A stretch of 37,695 nucleotides of DNA from Acidobacteriota bacterium (GTDB taxonomy: Bacteria > Acidobacteriota > Thermoanaerobaculia > Thermoanaerobaculales > Sulfomarinibacteraceae): assembly GCA_024641545.1 (NCBI GenBank), contig JAHECW010000032.1, positions 1 to 37,695 on the forward strand. Reading direction: 5' to 3'. Shown in pieces: positions 8,868 through 17,771 of the stretch (positions are counted from its first letter, which is position 1; each line of letters starts with the position of its first letter). Made by a program: the position numbers and the translations under genes. The notes under the pieces are model-generated. The model searched no databases, was not told the origin of the DNA, and saw only the letters and a program-made list of their open reading frames with translations.

Positions 8868-8960
8868 GTCAGCGCTCCGAGCACGCTGATTGCGCGACGC
8901 TGAGTCGCCGGAGGCGGCCCAGAAGGCCTGAGCTCCAACCGCATACGCTACACTCCACCG

Positions 8961-9824
8961 ATGCCTGAAACCGGAAACGCTCCGACGCCGCGGAACCAGT
9001 TCTCCTTCTCCCGGGTCAAGTCGTACCACCAGTGTCCGCTGCGCTATCGCTATCGCTACCTCAAGGGCTTCAAAGAGGTCTTCCGTTCGATCGAGTCCTA
9101 TCTTGGAAGCGTCGTTCACGATGTCCTCGAGTGGATGTACACCGAGCGCGAACAGCGCGAGAGCCCCTCTCTCGAGGCCGCACTCCAGCTCCTGGCCGAC
9201 CGCTGGGCAGACGGTTTCAACGACGAAATCACCGTCATCCGCAGCGGCGACTGCGCTGATTCCTATCTCGTGACCGGGCGGGAGATGCTCGAGCGATTCT
9301 ACCGGAGCACCTTCCATCGGGATCGTTCGCAGACGGTTGCGCTCGAACAGCGACTCAACCACACGCTCTCCGATGACATCGTCTTCACCGGGTTCGCCGA
9401 CCGGATCGGGCGCACCGAGACCGGTCGCCTCTTCGTGGTGGACTACAAGACCTCGAAAAAGGAAGGCGACCCTTCGGAGTTTTCCGAAGGGCTCCAGGCC
9501 CCGCTCTACGCCGCCTGCGCCATGCGCAAGAACGGCGAGGTCGAGGCCCTCGCCGGCTACCACTATCTGCGCCACGAAAGCACCCGCTGGCAGTCCGTCG
9601 ACGCAGCGCGGGCAGGAGAGCTCCTCGACCGATTTCACCAACTCGCTCGGAACGTCAATTCGGCAACCGATTTCGAACCGCGACCGGGCATCCTCTGCGC
9701 ATGGTGCGGGTTCAACGCCATCTGCCCGGCCGCTGAGGTACCGGCGGCATTCTCGGGCGGCCTCGAAAAGGCGAGAGAGATCAACAACCGTACGCCTTCT
9801 CTTTTCGAGGTCGATTCGCAATAA
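8961..9824 (+). CDS. PD-(D/E)XK nuclease family protein (RecB/AddB-like, possible Fe-S)
   Basis: 287 aa; FSRVKSYHQCPLRYRYRYLKG, GFADRIGR...LFVVDYKTSKKEGD, C-terminal CAWCGFNAICP cysteines. Confidence 0.88.
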   Translation: MPETGNAPTPRNQFSFSRVKSYHQCPLRYRYRYLKGFKEVFRSIESYLGSVVHDVLEWMYTEREQRESPSLEAALQLLADRWADGFNDEITVIRSGDCADSYLVTGREMLERFYRSTFHRDRSQTVALEQRLNHTLSDDIVFTGFADRIGRTETGRLFVVDYKTSKKEGDPSEFSEGLQAPLYAACAMRKNGEVEALAGYHYLRHESTRWQSVDAARAGELLDRFHQLARNVNSATDFEPRPGILCAWCGFNAICPAAEVPAAFSGGLEKAREINNRTPSLFEVDSQ

Positions 9825-9901
9825 AGATTCAATCAGCGGGTCGGTCGTCGCGACGGTTTGGCGTACAATATCCGCGTTCTCACAAATAATTGGAGGAAAC
9901 C

Positions 9902-10477
9902 ATGGCGCATGAACTTCCAAAGCTGCCCTTCGGCCCCACCGACCTCGAACCTTTCCTTTCCGCCGAGACCCTCGACTACCATCATGGCAAACACCACAAG
10001 GCGTATGTCGACAACCTCAACAAGCTGTCCGCCGGCACGCCGATCGAGGACGCCACCCTCGAGGAGCTCGTCAAGACCGCCGAGGGCGGCGTCTTCAACA
10101 ACGCCGCGCAGGTGTGGAACCACAGCTTCTACTGGAACTGCCTCAAGGGCGGCGGCGGGAGCGCTCCCGGCGCGGCGCTCGAAGCTCGCCTGAGCGGGGC
10201 CTTCGGCAGTTTCGCCGCCTTCAAGGAGGCGTTCAACAAGGCCGGAGTGGGCCGGTTCGGCTCGGGGTGGGCGTGGCTGGTCAAGAATGCGGACGGTTCA
10301 CTCGCCGTCACCACCACCGGCAACGCCGACAACCCCATGCGGGACGGCGCGACGCCGCTGCTCACCTGCGATGTCTGGGAGCACGCCTATTACATCGACT
10401 TCCGAAACGCCCGGGCGAAGTACCTGGAAGAGTTTTGGGGCTTTGTCAACTGGGATTTCGTGGAGAGCAATCTCTAG
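9902..10477 (+). CDS. sodB: Superoxide dismutase (Fe/Mn type)
   Basis: MAHELPKLPFGPTDLEPFLSAETLDYHHGKHHKAYVDNLN...QVWNHSFYWNCL...FGSGWAWLV...DVWEHAYYIDFRNARAKYLEEFWGFVNWDFV. Confidence 0.95.
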   Translation: MAHELPKLPFGPTDLEPFLSAETLDYHHGKHHKAYVDNLNKLSAGTPIEDATLEELVKTAEGGVFNNAAQVWNHSFYWNCLKGGGGSAPGAALEARLSGAFGSFAAFKEAFNKAGVGRFGSGWAWLVKNADGSLAVTTTGNADNPMRDGATPLLTCDVWEHAYYIDFRNARAKYLEEFWGFVNWDFVESNL

Positions 10478-10570
10478 GGTTGCTCTCGATTCTCAATTTT
10501 GAATTCTTGATTTCGAAATGCCGTCGCACACCATCGGTTGCGTTGGTGCGATGAAATCGAGATCTCAAAA

Positions 10571-11452
10571 TCAAATTTTGAGAGTTGATGATGCGTTCTC
10601 GTCCGCCCACCGACGATAGGCCTGGTAACCGGCGGCGATGATCTCGTCAACCCGGTGGAAGTCGAACCAGCCGAAACGGCCGACCTCCGGCTCGATCATC
10701 GACACGCCCGCGCGGCTGCACGTGGCGAGACGGTACTGCATGATGTGGAACGAGCGGAAGACCGACTCCCAGCGCGACACCCTTGCGCTGATCTCACCTT
10801 CGTCCTTTTCGACCCGTTGACGGCGGAGCCACCCCTCGACACGGCGGAATGCCGATGGCAACTCCACCAAGATCGGCATTGTGGTCATGATCGACCCGCC
10901 CGACTCCCGGCCTGTCGGCGGACGAACCACGTTGACGGCGAGCACCGTGCCCACTCCCATGGCGGTGGCGGCGGTCACCGGGACCGGCTCGACCACCGCT
11001 CCGTCCACCAGCCGCCGTCCGCCGAGATGGCGCGACGGCAGGATGCCGGGGATGGAGGACGAGGCGCAGACCGCTTCGGCAAGGTCGCCGGCATCGAGGA
11101 CGACCATCTCGCCGGTATCGAGATCGGCACACACCGCTGCATATGCGATCTCCAGGTCCTCGATGAGGATGCCGCCGAAGCTCTCGCGCAACATGTCGTT
11201 GAACGCGGCGCCGCTGACCGATGTCACCATGATCCGACCGAGTCGAACCCAATCGATGGCGCGAAAGAGGGCCTCCATCTCGCCGGCGCTCAGACCTTGC
11301 GCCACCATCGCGCCGATGATGGATCCCATGGAGGTTCCGGCGATCGCCGCGACCTCGAGGCCATCCTCCTCGGCGCCCTTGAGCACACCGATGTGGGCCA
11401 ACCCCTTGGCCGCACCACCTCCCAACGCCAACGTGAAGACCTTCTCCCTCAT
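10571..11452 (-). CDS. Patatin-like phospholipase (RssA-like)
   Basis: 293 aa; LALGGGAAKGLAHIGVLK, GTSMGSIIGAM, DGAVVEPVPV (Ser-Asp dyad motifs). Confidence 0.92.
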   Translation of the reverse strand: MREKVFTLALGGGAAKGLAHIGVLKGAEEDGLEVAAIAGTSMGSIIGAMVAQGLSAGEMEALFRAIDWVRLGRIMVTSVSGAAFNDMLRESFGGILIEDLEIAYAAVCADLDTGEMVVLDAGDLAEAVCASSSIPGILPSRHLGGRRLVDGAVVEPVPVTAATAMGVGTVLAVNVVRPPTGRESGGSIMTTMPILVELPSAFRRVEGWLRRQRVEKDEGEISARVSRWESVFRSFHIMQYRLATCSRAGVSMIEPEVGRFGWFDFHRVDEIIAAGYQAYRRWADENASSTLKI

Positions 11453-11485
11453 CGGCCAACGCTACGTCCCGGGAACCGTATGGTC

Positions 11486-11516
11486 AAGAAAAGACCCCGG
11501 AGGATTCCGGGGTCTT
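11486..11516 (-). terminator. Intrinsic terminator of hsp20
   Basis: Perfect 11-bp stem AAGACCCCGGA/TCCGGGGTCTT with 4-nt loop; minus-strand readout ends in TTTTCTT. Confidence 0.85.
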
Positions 11517-11558
11517 CTCGTACCGAGTCGTGAATGGGAAGGGTCGGCCGGCAGGATT

Positions 11559-12020
11559 CTATTCGGTTGCGACCTTGATTTTGACCGAACGCGGCTTGGA
11601 CTCGTCGCGCTTGGGGAGCGAGAGAGTCATCTCGCCGTTGACGAAGCGGGCCTCGATCTTCTTGGGATCAACCGAGTTCGGAACCGAGAAGCTGCGCTCG
11701 AACTTGCCGTAAGAGCGCTCGACCCGGTGGTAGGTCTCTCCGTCGTTGACCTCCTCGAGGGTGCGCTCGCCCTTGATGGTGAGCACGCCGTTGTCGATGG
11801 TGACCTCGACATCCTCGGCCTTGAGACCGGGGAGATCGGCGCTGATGACGATGCCGTCTTCCCGCTCGAGAATGTTGACGGCGGGGGTCCACGCGCAGGC
11901 CGCGGTCTCTTCTTCCATCTTACGAATGGAGTGACCCATGAACTCGTTGAAGAGTCGGTCCATGCCGGTGGTCCAGGTTGCGGGACGGTTAATGGGCTGC
12001 CAACGAATCATGTTTCTCAT
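11559..12020 (-). CDS. Hsp20/alpha-crystallin small heat shock protein
   Basis: 153 aa from MRNMIRWQPINRP; WTPAVNILEREDGIVISADLPGLKAEDVEVTIDNGVLTIKGER, FVNGEMTLSLPKRDESKPRSVKIKV. Confidence 0.95.
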   Translation of the reverse strand: MRNMIRWQPINRPATWTTGMDRLFNEFMGHSIRKMEEETAACAWTPAVNILEREDGIVISADLPGLKAEDVEVTIDNGVLTIKGERTLEEVNDGETYHRVERSYGKFERSFSVPNSVDPKKIEARFVNGEMTLSLPKRDESKPRSVKIKVATE

Positions 12021-12056
12021 TGTGAGTGCCTCCTTATCAATTTCACACGCAAGCAC

Positions 12057-12085
12057 AATCTAATACCTTAGTTTTTGTTTGTCAA
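12057..12085 (-). promoter_or_regulatory. Sigma70-like promoter of hsp20
   Basis: Minus strand TTGACA-17 nt (aacaaaaactaaggtat)-TAGATT, 37 bp upstream of the hsp20 ATG. Confidence 0.65.
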
Positions 12086-12298
12086 GTCCAAAATCCGACT
12101 TTTTTAGTGCATTGTTATCAACTTTCTACCGAACTTGATTCCGGCGACCTCGTCTCAGAGCGCTGCCAGTCCCCGTTTTCGTCGGACGAAATTGAGAGCC
12201 GGGCACACGCCGCCGCACACCTTTTCGTGTCGTCCCGTGGAGTGACAAACAGCCCCGAGAGAACGCAGAAAAGGGCCTCGAACGGGGTGCCGTCTTTG

Positions 12299-12354
12299 GC
12301 ATTGTTCGGGGGTGAATCGCCGATCCCCGACCTAACGCTCAGCCCGAACAATGC
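12299..12354. other. Perfect 12-bp inverted repeat in permease leader
   Basis: GCATTGTTCGGG (12299-12310) and CCCGAACAATGC (12343-12354), 32 nt apart. Confidence 0.8.
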
Positions 12355-12396
12355 TCAAGGTGGGTCCCTCGGCCGCCGCCGAGGTAGAATGCCGCG

Positions 12397-14631
12397 ATGG
12401 CAGCAACCGCAATCAAAACCTCGGGACACGGCTTCGGCACCGCTCCGGTCTTTCTCGCCGCAATCAGCACCATCCTCGGGGCGGTCCTTTTCCTCCGCTT
12501 CGGTTATGCAGTCGCGAACGTCGGCCTGCTCGGGGCCCTGCTCATCATCCTCATCGGCCACGCCGTCACCATCCCCACCGCGCTCGCGATCTCCGAGATC
12601 GCCACCAACCGGCGCGTCGAGGGCGGCGGCGAGTACTTCATCATCTCGCGCTCTTTCGGAACCACCATCGGCGCGACCATCGGCGTCGCGCTCTACCTTT
12701 CCCAGTCGATCTCCGTCGCCTTCTACTCCATCGCCTTCGCCGAGGCCTTCCAGCCGCTGGCGCCCTGGCTCGAGGGCCTGACCGGGTTGGTCTTCGACCC
12801 GCGGATGGTCTCGCTGCCGTTCGTCGTTCTGCTGCTGGCCCTCATGATCGTGCGCGGCGCCGACGCCGGAGTCCTCGGGCTCTACATCATCGCCGCCGTG
12901 CTCGCCGCCTCGCTGCTGTTCTTCTTTCTCGGCCCCCCGATGGACGACGCGCCGGTCGGAGTCTCGCTGCTGACGAGGGTTGCCGATGCCGACGGCTTTT
13001 TCATCGTCTTCGCCATCGTCTTTCCCGCCTTTACCGGGATGACCGCCGGCGTCGGGCTGTCCGGCGACCTCGCCAATCCGCGAAAATCAATCCCCCTCGG
13101 CACGCTGTCGGCAACCATCGCCGGCATGGCGGTGTACATTCTGGTCGTCGTCAAGCTCGCCGCCTCGGCTGCGCCCGAGGCGATGGCTGCGGACCAGCTC
13201 ATCATGGGCCGGATCGCCATCTGGGGCCCGATCATCCCCATCGGCCTCGCCTGCGCCACCATCTCGTCGGCCGTTGGGTCGGTACTGGTCGCCCCGAGGA
13301 CGCTCCAGGCCATCGCCAACGACAGGGTGGTTCGCTGGCGTTCCGTCACCGATTTTCTCGGCCGCGGCGCCGGCAACGCCAACGAACCGCGCAATGCCAC
13401 CATCATTACCGGCGTCATCGCCATCACCTTCGTCGCCGCTGGCAACGTCGACTTCGTCGCCCGGATCATCTCCATGTTCTTCATGGTCACCTACGGTTCC
13501 CTCTGCGCGATCTCCTTCCTCGAGCATTTCGCGGCCCGGCCGAGCTACCGACCGACCTTCCACTCGCGGTGGTACCTGAGCCTTCTCGGCGCCATCGGTT
13601 GTCTGCTCCTGATGTTTCAGATGGACCCGTTCTTCGCGCTCTTGGCAATCCTCGCCATCGCCCTTCTGTACCGCTTCATCCGCGCTTCGAAGAACGCCGA
13701 GGGCGACGACCTCGGAGCGATTTTCCGAGCCGTGATGGTCCAGGCCACCCGGCAGCTGCAGATCGGCCTCCAGAGCATCGAAACCGAGTCGACGGCGGAC
13801 CAGTGGCGCCCGAGCATCATCATGGTCGACGGCCGCACCTTCGACCGCGCTTCACCGCTCCAGTTGATGGCCTGGTTGTGCCACCGCCACGCCGTCGGGA
13901 CCTATCTCCACTTCATCCCTGGGCTCCTCGATCCCGAGAACTTCCGCGAATCAAAGAAGACGATGAAAAGACTGGTCAAACTCGCCCACGAGCGGGCCGG
14001 CGGGGTCTTCGTCGATACCATCATCAGTCCTTCGATGAGCTCGGCCCTCGCGCAGAGCCTCCAAGTGCCCGGGATCTCGGGCATGGAAAACAATGTCGTT
14101 CTCTTCGAGTTCTCCAAACACGACCCTCCTGAGGTCCTCCAGGAGGTCTACGACGGCAGTCTTTTCGCCGCCGCGACCGAAATGGACATTCTCGTGCTGC
14201 GCCACTCCGACGTCTATTTCGGCAACCGCGATCGGATCCACATCTGGCTCACCTGGCACGACTACAAAAACGCGAGCCTGATGATCCTCCTCGCGTATAT
14301 CCTCATCGGCCACCCGGATTGGAGTGACGCCGAGATCGAAATCCTGGTCGCCGCGCCGGAGGAGCGTGCCGCCGGCGAGGAAGCCAAGATCGAGGAGACG
14401 CTGGCGACCGGACGAATACCGGTGAGCCCGCGCAATGTCCGCATCTTCCCCACCGACGCCAACGTCGACTTCGGCCGATTGGTGGCCGAACATTCGACGG
14501 CGGCCGATCTCGTGATTCTCGGATTCACGATGCCGCGGTTGAGCTCCAAAGGCGCCGAAATGCTCCAGCGCCATCCCGAGCTGCAGGATGTCCTCTTCGT
14601 CTGCGCCGACGCCCGGTTGACCATCGACTGA
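12397..14631 (+). CDS. APC-superfamily permease, bacterial cation-chloride cotransporter-like
   Basis: 744 aa; KTSGHGFGTAPVFLAAISTILGAVLFLRFGYAVANVGLLGALLIILIGH...EISEIATNRRVEGGGEYFIISRSFG-type N-terminus, multiple TM segments, long soluble C-terminal domain. Confidence 0.82.
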   Translation: MAATAIKTSGHGFGTAPVFLAAISTILGAVLFLRFGYAVANVGLLGALLIILIGHAVTIPTALAISEIATNRRVEGGGEYFIISRSFGTTIGATIGVALYLSQSISVAFYSIAFAEAFQPLAPWLEGLTGLVFDPRMVSLPFVVLLLALMIVRGADAGVLGLYIIAAVLAASLLFFFLGPPMDDAPVGVSLLTRVADADGFFIVFAIVFPAFTGMTAGVGLSGDLANPRKSIPLGTLSATIAGMAVYILVVVKLAASAAPEAMAADQLIMGRIAIWGPIIPIGLACATISSAVGSVLVAPRTLQAIANDRVVRWRSVTDFLGRGAGNANEPRNATIITGVIAITFVAAGNVDFVARIISMFFMVTYGSLCAISFLEHFAARPSYRPTFHSRWYLSLLGAIGCLLLMFQMDPFFALLAILAIALLYRFIRASKNAEGDDLGAIFRAVMVQATRQLQIGLQSIETESTADQWRPSIIMVDGRTFDRASPLQLMAWLCHRHAVGTYLHFIPGLLDPENFRESKKTMKRLVKLAHERAGGVFVDTIISPSMSSALAQSLQVPGISGMENNVVLFEFSKHDPPEVLQEVYDGSLFAAATEMDILVLRHSDVYFGNRDRIHIWLTWHDYKNASLMILLAYILIGHPDWSDAEIEILVAAPEERAAGEEAKIEETLATGRIPVSPRNVRIFPTDANVDFGRLVAEHSTAADLVILGFTMPRLSSKGAEMLQRHPELQDVLFVCADARLTID

Positions 14632-14727
14632 GCAATTCTCGGTTGTTGACCTTCATCGCATCTGCCCCGGATGCGCCTGCAACGGTGCGACGTCATCAGG
14701 AAATCACAATTCAAGACTCAGGACTGA

Positions 14728-14748
14728 CGGATTCGATTCTCGAATCCG
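14728..14748. promoter_or_regulatory. Perfect 9-bp hairpin/operator-like palindrome upstream of SNF2 gene
   Basis: CGGATTCGA-TTC-TCGAATCCG, followed by extended -10-like TGCTATGAT. Confidence 0.5.
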
Positions 14749-14763
14749 ATCTTGCTATGATGA

Positions 14764-17487
14764 GTGGCTATGACTCGCGACCCTCTTCATGCCGGTCCTG
14801 CTTCCAGGCCGGCTGGACTTTTTCACATCAAGAGCGGTCAGATTCTCGGCGATCTCCCGCGCGGGACCGCCGAACGCGGCTACCACCTCTACCAGGAGCG
14901 GCGGGTCATCCGAATCGTCTGGACCGGCGACGGTCTCGAATCCGAGATTTCGCAACCGGTCTGCACCGTGCGCATCAGCGACACCGGAGGTCCTTTCACC
15001 GGCTGTCGCTGCACCGCGTGCGAGGATCATGAGAGCCCCTGTCCGCACGCCGTCGCCACTCTTCTCCAGTGGCTGGATGTCCGCCCCACCATGCAACGCC
15101 TGGGACCCGGCGCCGCCTGGCGGGCCAATTCCCGCCACCCGTTCATCGCCCCCGGACGGGCGACCGCGGAACGGCTCGACCTCAGCCACCTCACCGGTCA
15201 CGATCTCCGCTCGGCCCTCGAGCTCCAGCTCTCGCTGCAGAAGACCGGCGCCGCCACCGCCCGCATTTCGGGCCATGAGGTCGAGATTCACATCATCCTG
15301 CCATCCGGCGGCCGCCGGGTGGTGGTCTTCAGCGCCACCCTGCTGCCATCCGCCCTGCCGCTGCTCCGGTCGCTCCCGGGAATCAAGCTCTCCGGCGACC
15401 TCACCGGCCTCGAGCTTTCCGAGGCGCGACTCCACCCGGTCCTCATCTCATCGTGGAACGAATCAGGCATCACCCTCGAGCCCGGGTATCGACTCGGCAG
15501 CGGCAAGGTTCTCCGCGGCTCGGCCCTGGAAGGCCACATCTTCGGCCGCTGGGCGCGGATCGCGAATCACCTCTGCCGCGTGCTCGATCCGGCGACGCCG
15601 CTGGTTCCTTTCCACCGGCGCGGCAAGCAGGTTCTCAACGGTCAGGACGCCCTCCGTTTTCTCAATCTCGACCATCCCCAACTTCTGCAGCACCCGTGGT
15701 ATCTCCCCCAGGGCCAGCTCGCCGGATTCAGGCAGCCGATCGCACCCAAACCGGTCTCACTCGAGGCCACCCTGACACCCAACGGCAGAGTCCGCATCCG
15801 CCCGAGATTCAAGGCCGCGGGCTGCACCCTCGAGTGGGCTCAAAGTTACGACCTTCTCGATCAGGGATTCACCCGCATCGGCGACGCCATCGTTCGGGCG
15901 CCCGATCTCGATCTCTTCGAGGAAGCCGGTTTCAGACTGCCGAAGAGGGCGCAAGCCAACGGGCTTCTGGGCACTCGGATCGCCCTGATTCGCCTGGTTG
16001 CAGAAACCGGGCTCCCGGTCGGCGGCGATGACGGCCTCGCCTCACTCGCAGATCTGCTCCAGGGCCGCTCGGCGCCCGCGTGCCCCGACCCGCCCGGCCT
16101 GAGATCCCGGCTCCGCCCGTACCAAAGCGAGGGCGTGGCGTGGTTGTGGAACCGCTATCTCGCGGGAATCGGCGCTCTGCTCGCCGACGACATGGGACTC
16201 GGGAAAACCCACCAGGTCATGGGATTGCTCTGCCTGGTCCACGAGATCAGACGATCCGAGGGGCTCTTGGTGGTCTGTCCCCGGGGGGTGCTCGAACACT
16301 GGCACACGCTGCTCCACCGCTATGCCCCCGATCTCAAGGTCCACCTCTATCACGGGCCGGGCCGGTCCCTCGAAGGGACCGACGGCGGCGTGGTGGTCCT
16401 CACGACTTACGACATCCTCTTTCGGTCGGGGGACGAGCTTCAGGACCGGATCTGGGAAGTGGCGGTCTTCGACGAGGCCCAGCGAATCAAAAACTCACGA
16501 ACCAAGGCCGCCCGTGCGGCGCGGAGGATCCCCGCGGTCTTCCGCATCGCGCTCTCGGGCACTCCCCTCGAGAACCGCCTCACCGAGCTCTGGTCGGTGG
16601 TCGATCTGATTCTGCCCGGCTACCTCGGCTCGGAACGAGAGTTCCGGACCAAACACCGCAACCCGACCCACCATCAGCTCCACCTCCTTCGTCGCCGGCT
16701 CTCGGTCCTCACCTTGAGGCGGATCAAGGACCAGGTCCTCGCCGACCTGCCCGAGAAGGTCGAGGACATCCGCTTCTGCCGCATGGTGGGCAGACAGCGG
16801 GAGCTCTACGAAACCATCCGCGAGCTGGGTTCGCAGGAGATCGCAAGCCGGCTCCAAGATCCCACTTCCAACATCCCCTACATCCACATCTTCGCCCTCC
16901 TCACGCGGCTCAAGCAGGTCTGTGACCACCCGGTCCTCGTTGACGACAGCCTTTCGTCGAGTGCTCACTCGGGCAAGATCGATGTCCTCGATCAGATCCT
17001 CGACGAGGCCCTCGCGGGGGACTGCAGCGTGGTCGTCTTCTCGCAGTACGTCACCATGATCACCTACCTGTCGACCTATTTGGAGAAACGTCGGATCCCG
17101 CACCTCAAGCTCACGGGTTCCACCGGAGACCGTGGACGAATCGTCCGCCGATTCAATTCCGAACAGCACGAGCGCGTCCTCCTCGCGAGTCTGCTTGCCG
17201 GCGGCGTCGGAATCGATCTGACCGGGGCGTCGGTGGTCATCCACTACGACCGGTGGTGGAATCCCGCCAAGGAGAATCAGGCGACGGATCGCGTCCACCG
17301 CATCGGCCAGAAGAAGTTCGTCCAGGTCTTCAAGCTGGTGACCCGTGACACCGTGGAAGAAAGGATCGACGACCTCATCCGATCCAAACTCGAGCTCATG
17401 GAAACCGTCGTCACCCCGACCGAAGACGTCCTGCGCGCCTTCGACCGGCACGAACTCGCGAACCTCCTGGGAATCAAGGTCAATTGA
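14764..17487 (+). CDS. SNF2-family helicase with N-terminal SWIM-like zinc motif
   Basis: 907 aa; CRC...CPH SWIM-like, LLADDMGLGKTHQVMGLL, VFDEAQRIKNSRTKAARA, SGTPLENRLTELWSVVDLILPGYLG, HYDRWWNPAKENQATDRVHRIGQ. Start GTG 14764 or ATG 14770. Confidence 0.93.
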   Translation: MAMTRDPLHAGPASRPAGLFHIKSGQILGDLPRGTAERGYHLYQERRVIRIVWTGDGLESEISQPVCTVRISDTGGPFTGCRCTACEDHESPCPHAVATLLQWLDVRPTMQRLGPGAAWRANSRHPFIAPGRATAERLDLSHLTGHDLRSALELQLSLQKTGAATARISGHEVEIHIILPSGGRRVVVFSATLLPSALPLLRSLPGIKLSGDLTGLELSEARLHPVLISSWNESGITLEPGYRLGSGKVLRGSALEGHIFGRWARIANHLCRVLDPATPLVPFHRRGKQVLNGQDALRFLNLDHPQLLQHPWYLPQGQLAGFRQPIAPKPVSLEATLTPNGRVRIRPRFKAAGCTLEWAQSYDLLDQGFTRIGDAIVRAPDLDLFEEAGFRLPKRAQANGLLGTRIALIRLVAETGLPVGGDDGLASLADLLQGRSAPACPDPPGLRSRLRPYQSEGVAWLWNRYLAGIGALLADDMGLGKTHQVMGLLCLVHEIRRSEGLLVVCPRGVLEHWHTLLHRYAPDLKVHLYHGPGRSLEGTDGGVVVLTTYDILFRSGDELQDRIWEVAVFDEAQRIKNSRTKAARAARRIPAVFRIALSGTPLENRLTELWSVVDLILPGYLGSEREFRTKHRNPTHHQLHLLRRRLSVLTLRRIKDQVLADLPEKVEDIRFCRMVGRQRELYETIRELGSQEIASRLQDPTSNIPYIHIFALLTRLKQVCDHPVLVDDSLSSSAHSGKIDVLDQILDEALAGDCSVVVFSQYVTMITYLSTYLEKRRIPHLKLTGSTGDRGRIVRRFNSEQHERVLLASLLAGGVGIDLTGASVVIHYDRWWNPAKENQATDRVHRIGQKKFVQVFKLVTRDTVEERIDDLIRSKLELMETVVTPTEDVLRAFDRHELANLLGIKVN

Positions 17488-17559
17488 CGACCCATCGCCG
17501 TCGACCGGATCGAACTCGGCACTCCTGTTGTGGTAGGGTGCGAGAAATGGTGGACACAC

Positions 17560-17760
17560 ATGACCCCCGACTATCTCATCTGTCTTGAATGCGAGAGCCC
17601 GGTCTACATTTTCGAGTGGAAGGACGGCGTCGTCAGGGAAGCGATCTGCGAGCTCTGCGGCAACGACGACGTCAGCCAGTTCGCCACCGAAGACGAGTAT
17701 GAAGACCTCTCCATGGACCGTCGTTTCGATCGCAGCTCGCCGCCCGCCTCCGACGAGTAG
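17560..17760 (+). CDS. Small double-CxxC (zinc ribbon-like) protein
   Basis: MTPDYLICLECESPVYIFEWKDGVVREAICELCGNDDVSQF...; two CxxC pairs; lies between same-strand genes. ORF-track start at 17530 is an alternative. Confidence 0.65.
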   Translation: MTPDYLICLECESPVYIFEWKDGVVREAICELCGNDDVSQFATEDEYEDLSMDRRFDRSSPPASDE

Positions 17761-17771
17761 CCCATCCCCGA

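Noticed and set aside
8316-9920. 534-aa minus-strand ORF
   Set aside because: Antisense to arsC-like and PD-(D/E)XK genes; translation includes repeat-derived AAAVPAAVPAAAAVPAAAAAS; no family signature.
12305-12345. c-di-AMP (ydaO) riboswitch-like GGGGTGAATC string before an ion transporter
   Set aside because: The other ydaO landmarks (GAGCGGGGGACCCA, GAACCCGWCAGCTAACC...GTAGGC) are not present in the right order, so only the leader structure is reported.
12330-12345. Integron attC-like ACCTAAC core
   Set aside because: No matching GTTRRRY core at the expected distance and no integron context.
12351-14132. 593-aa plus-strand ORF overlapping the permease in another frame
   Set aside because: Arg/His/Pro-rich shadow frame; the permease frame has clear TM segments.
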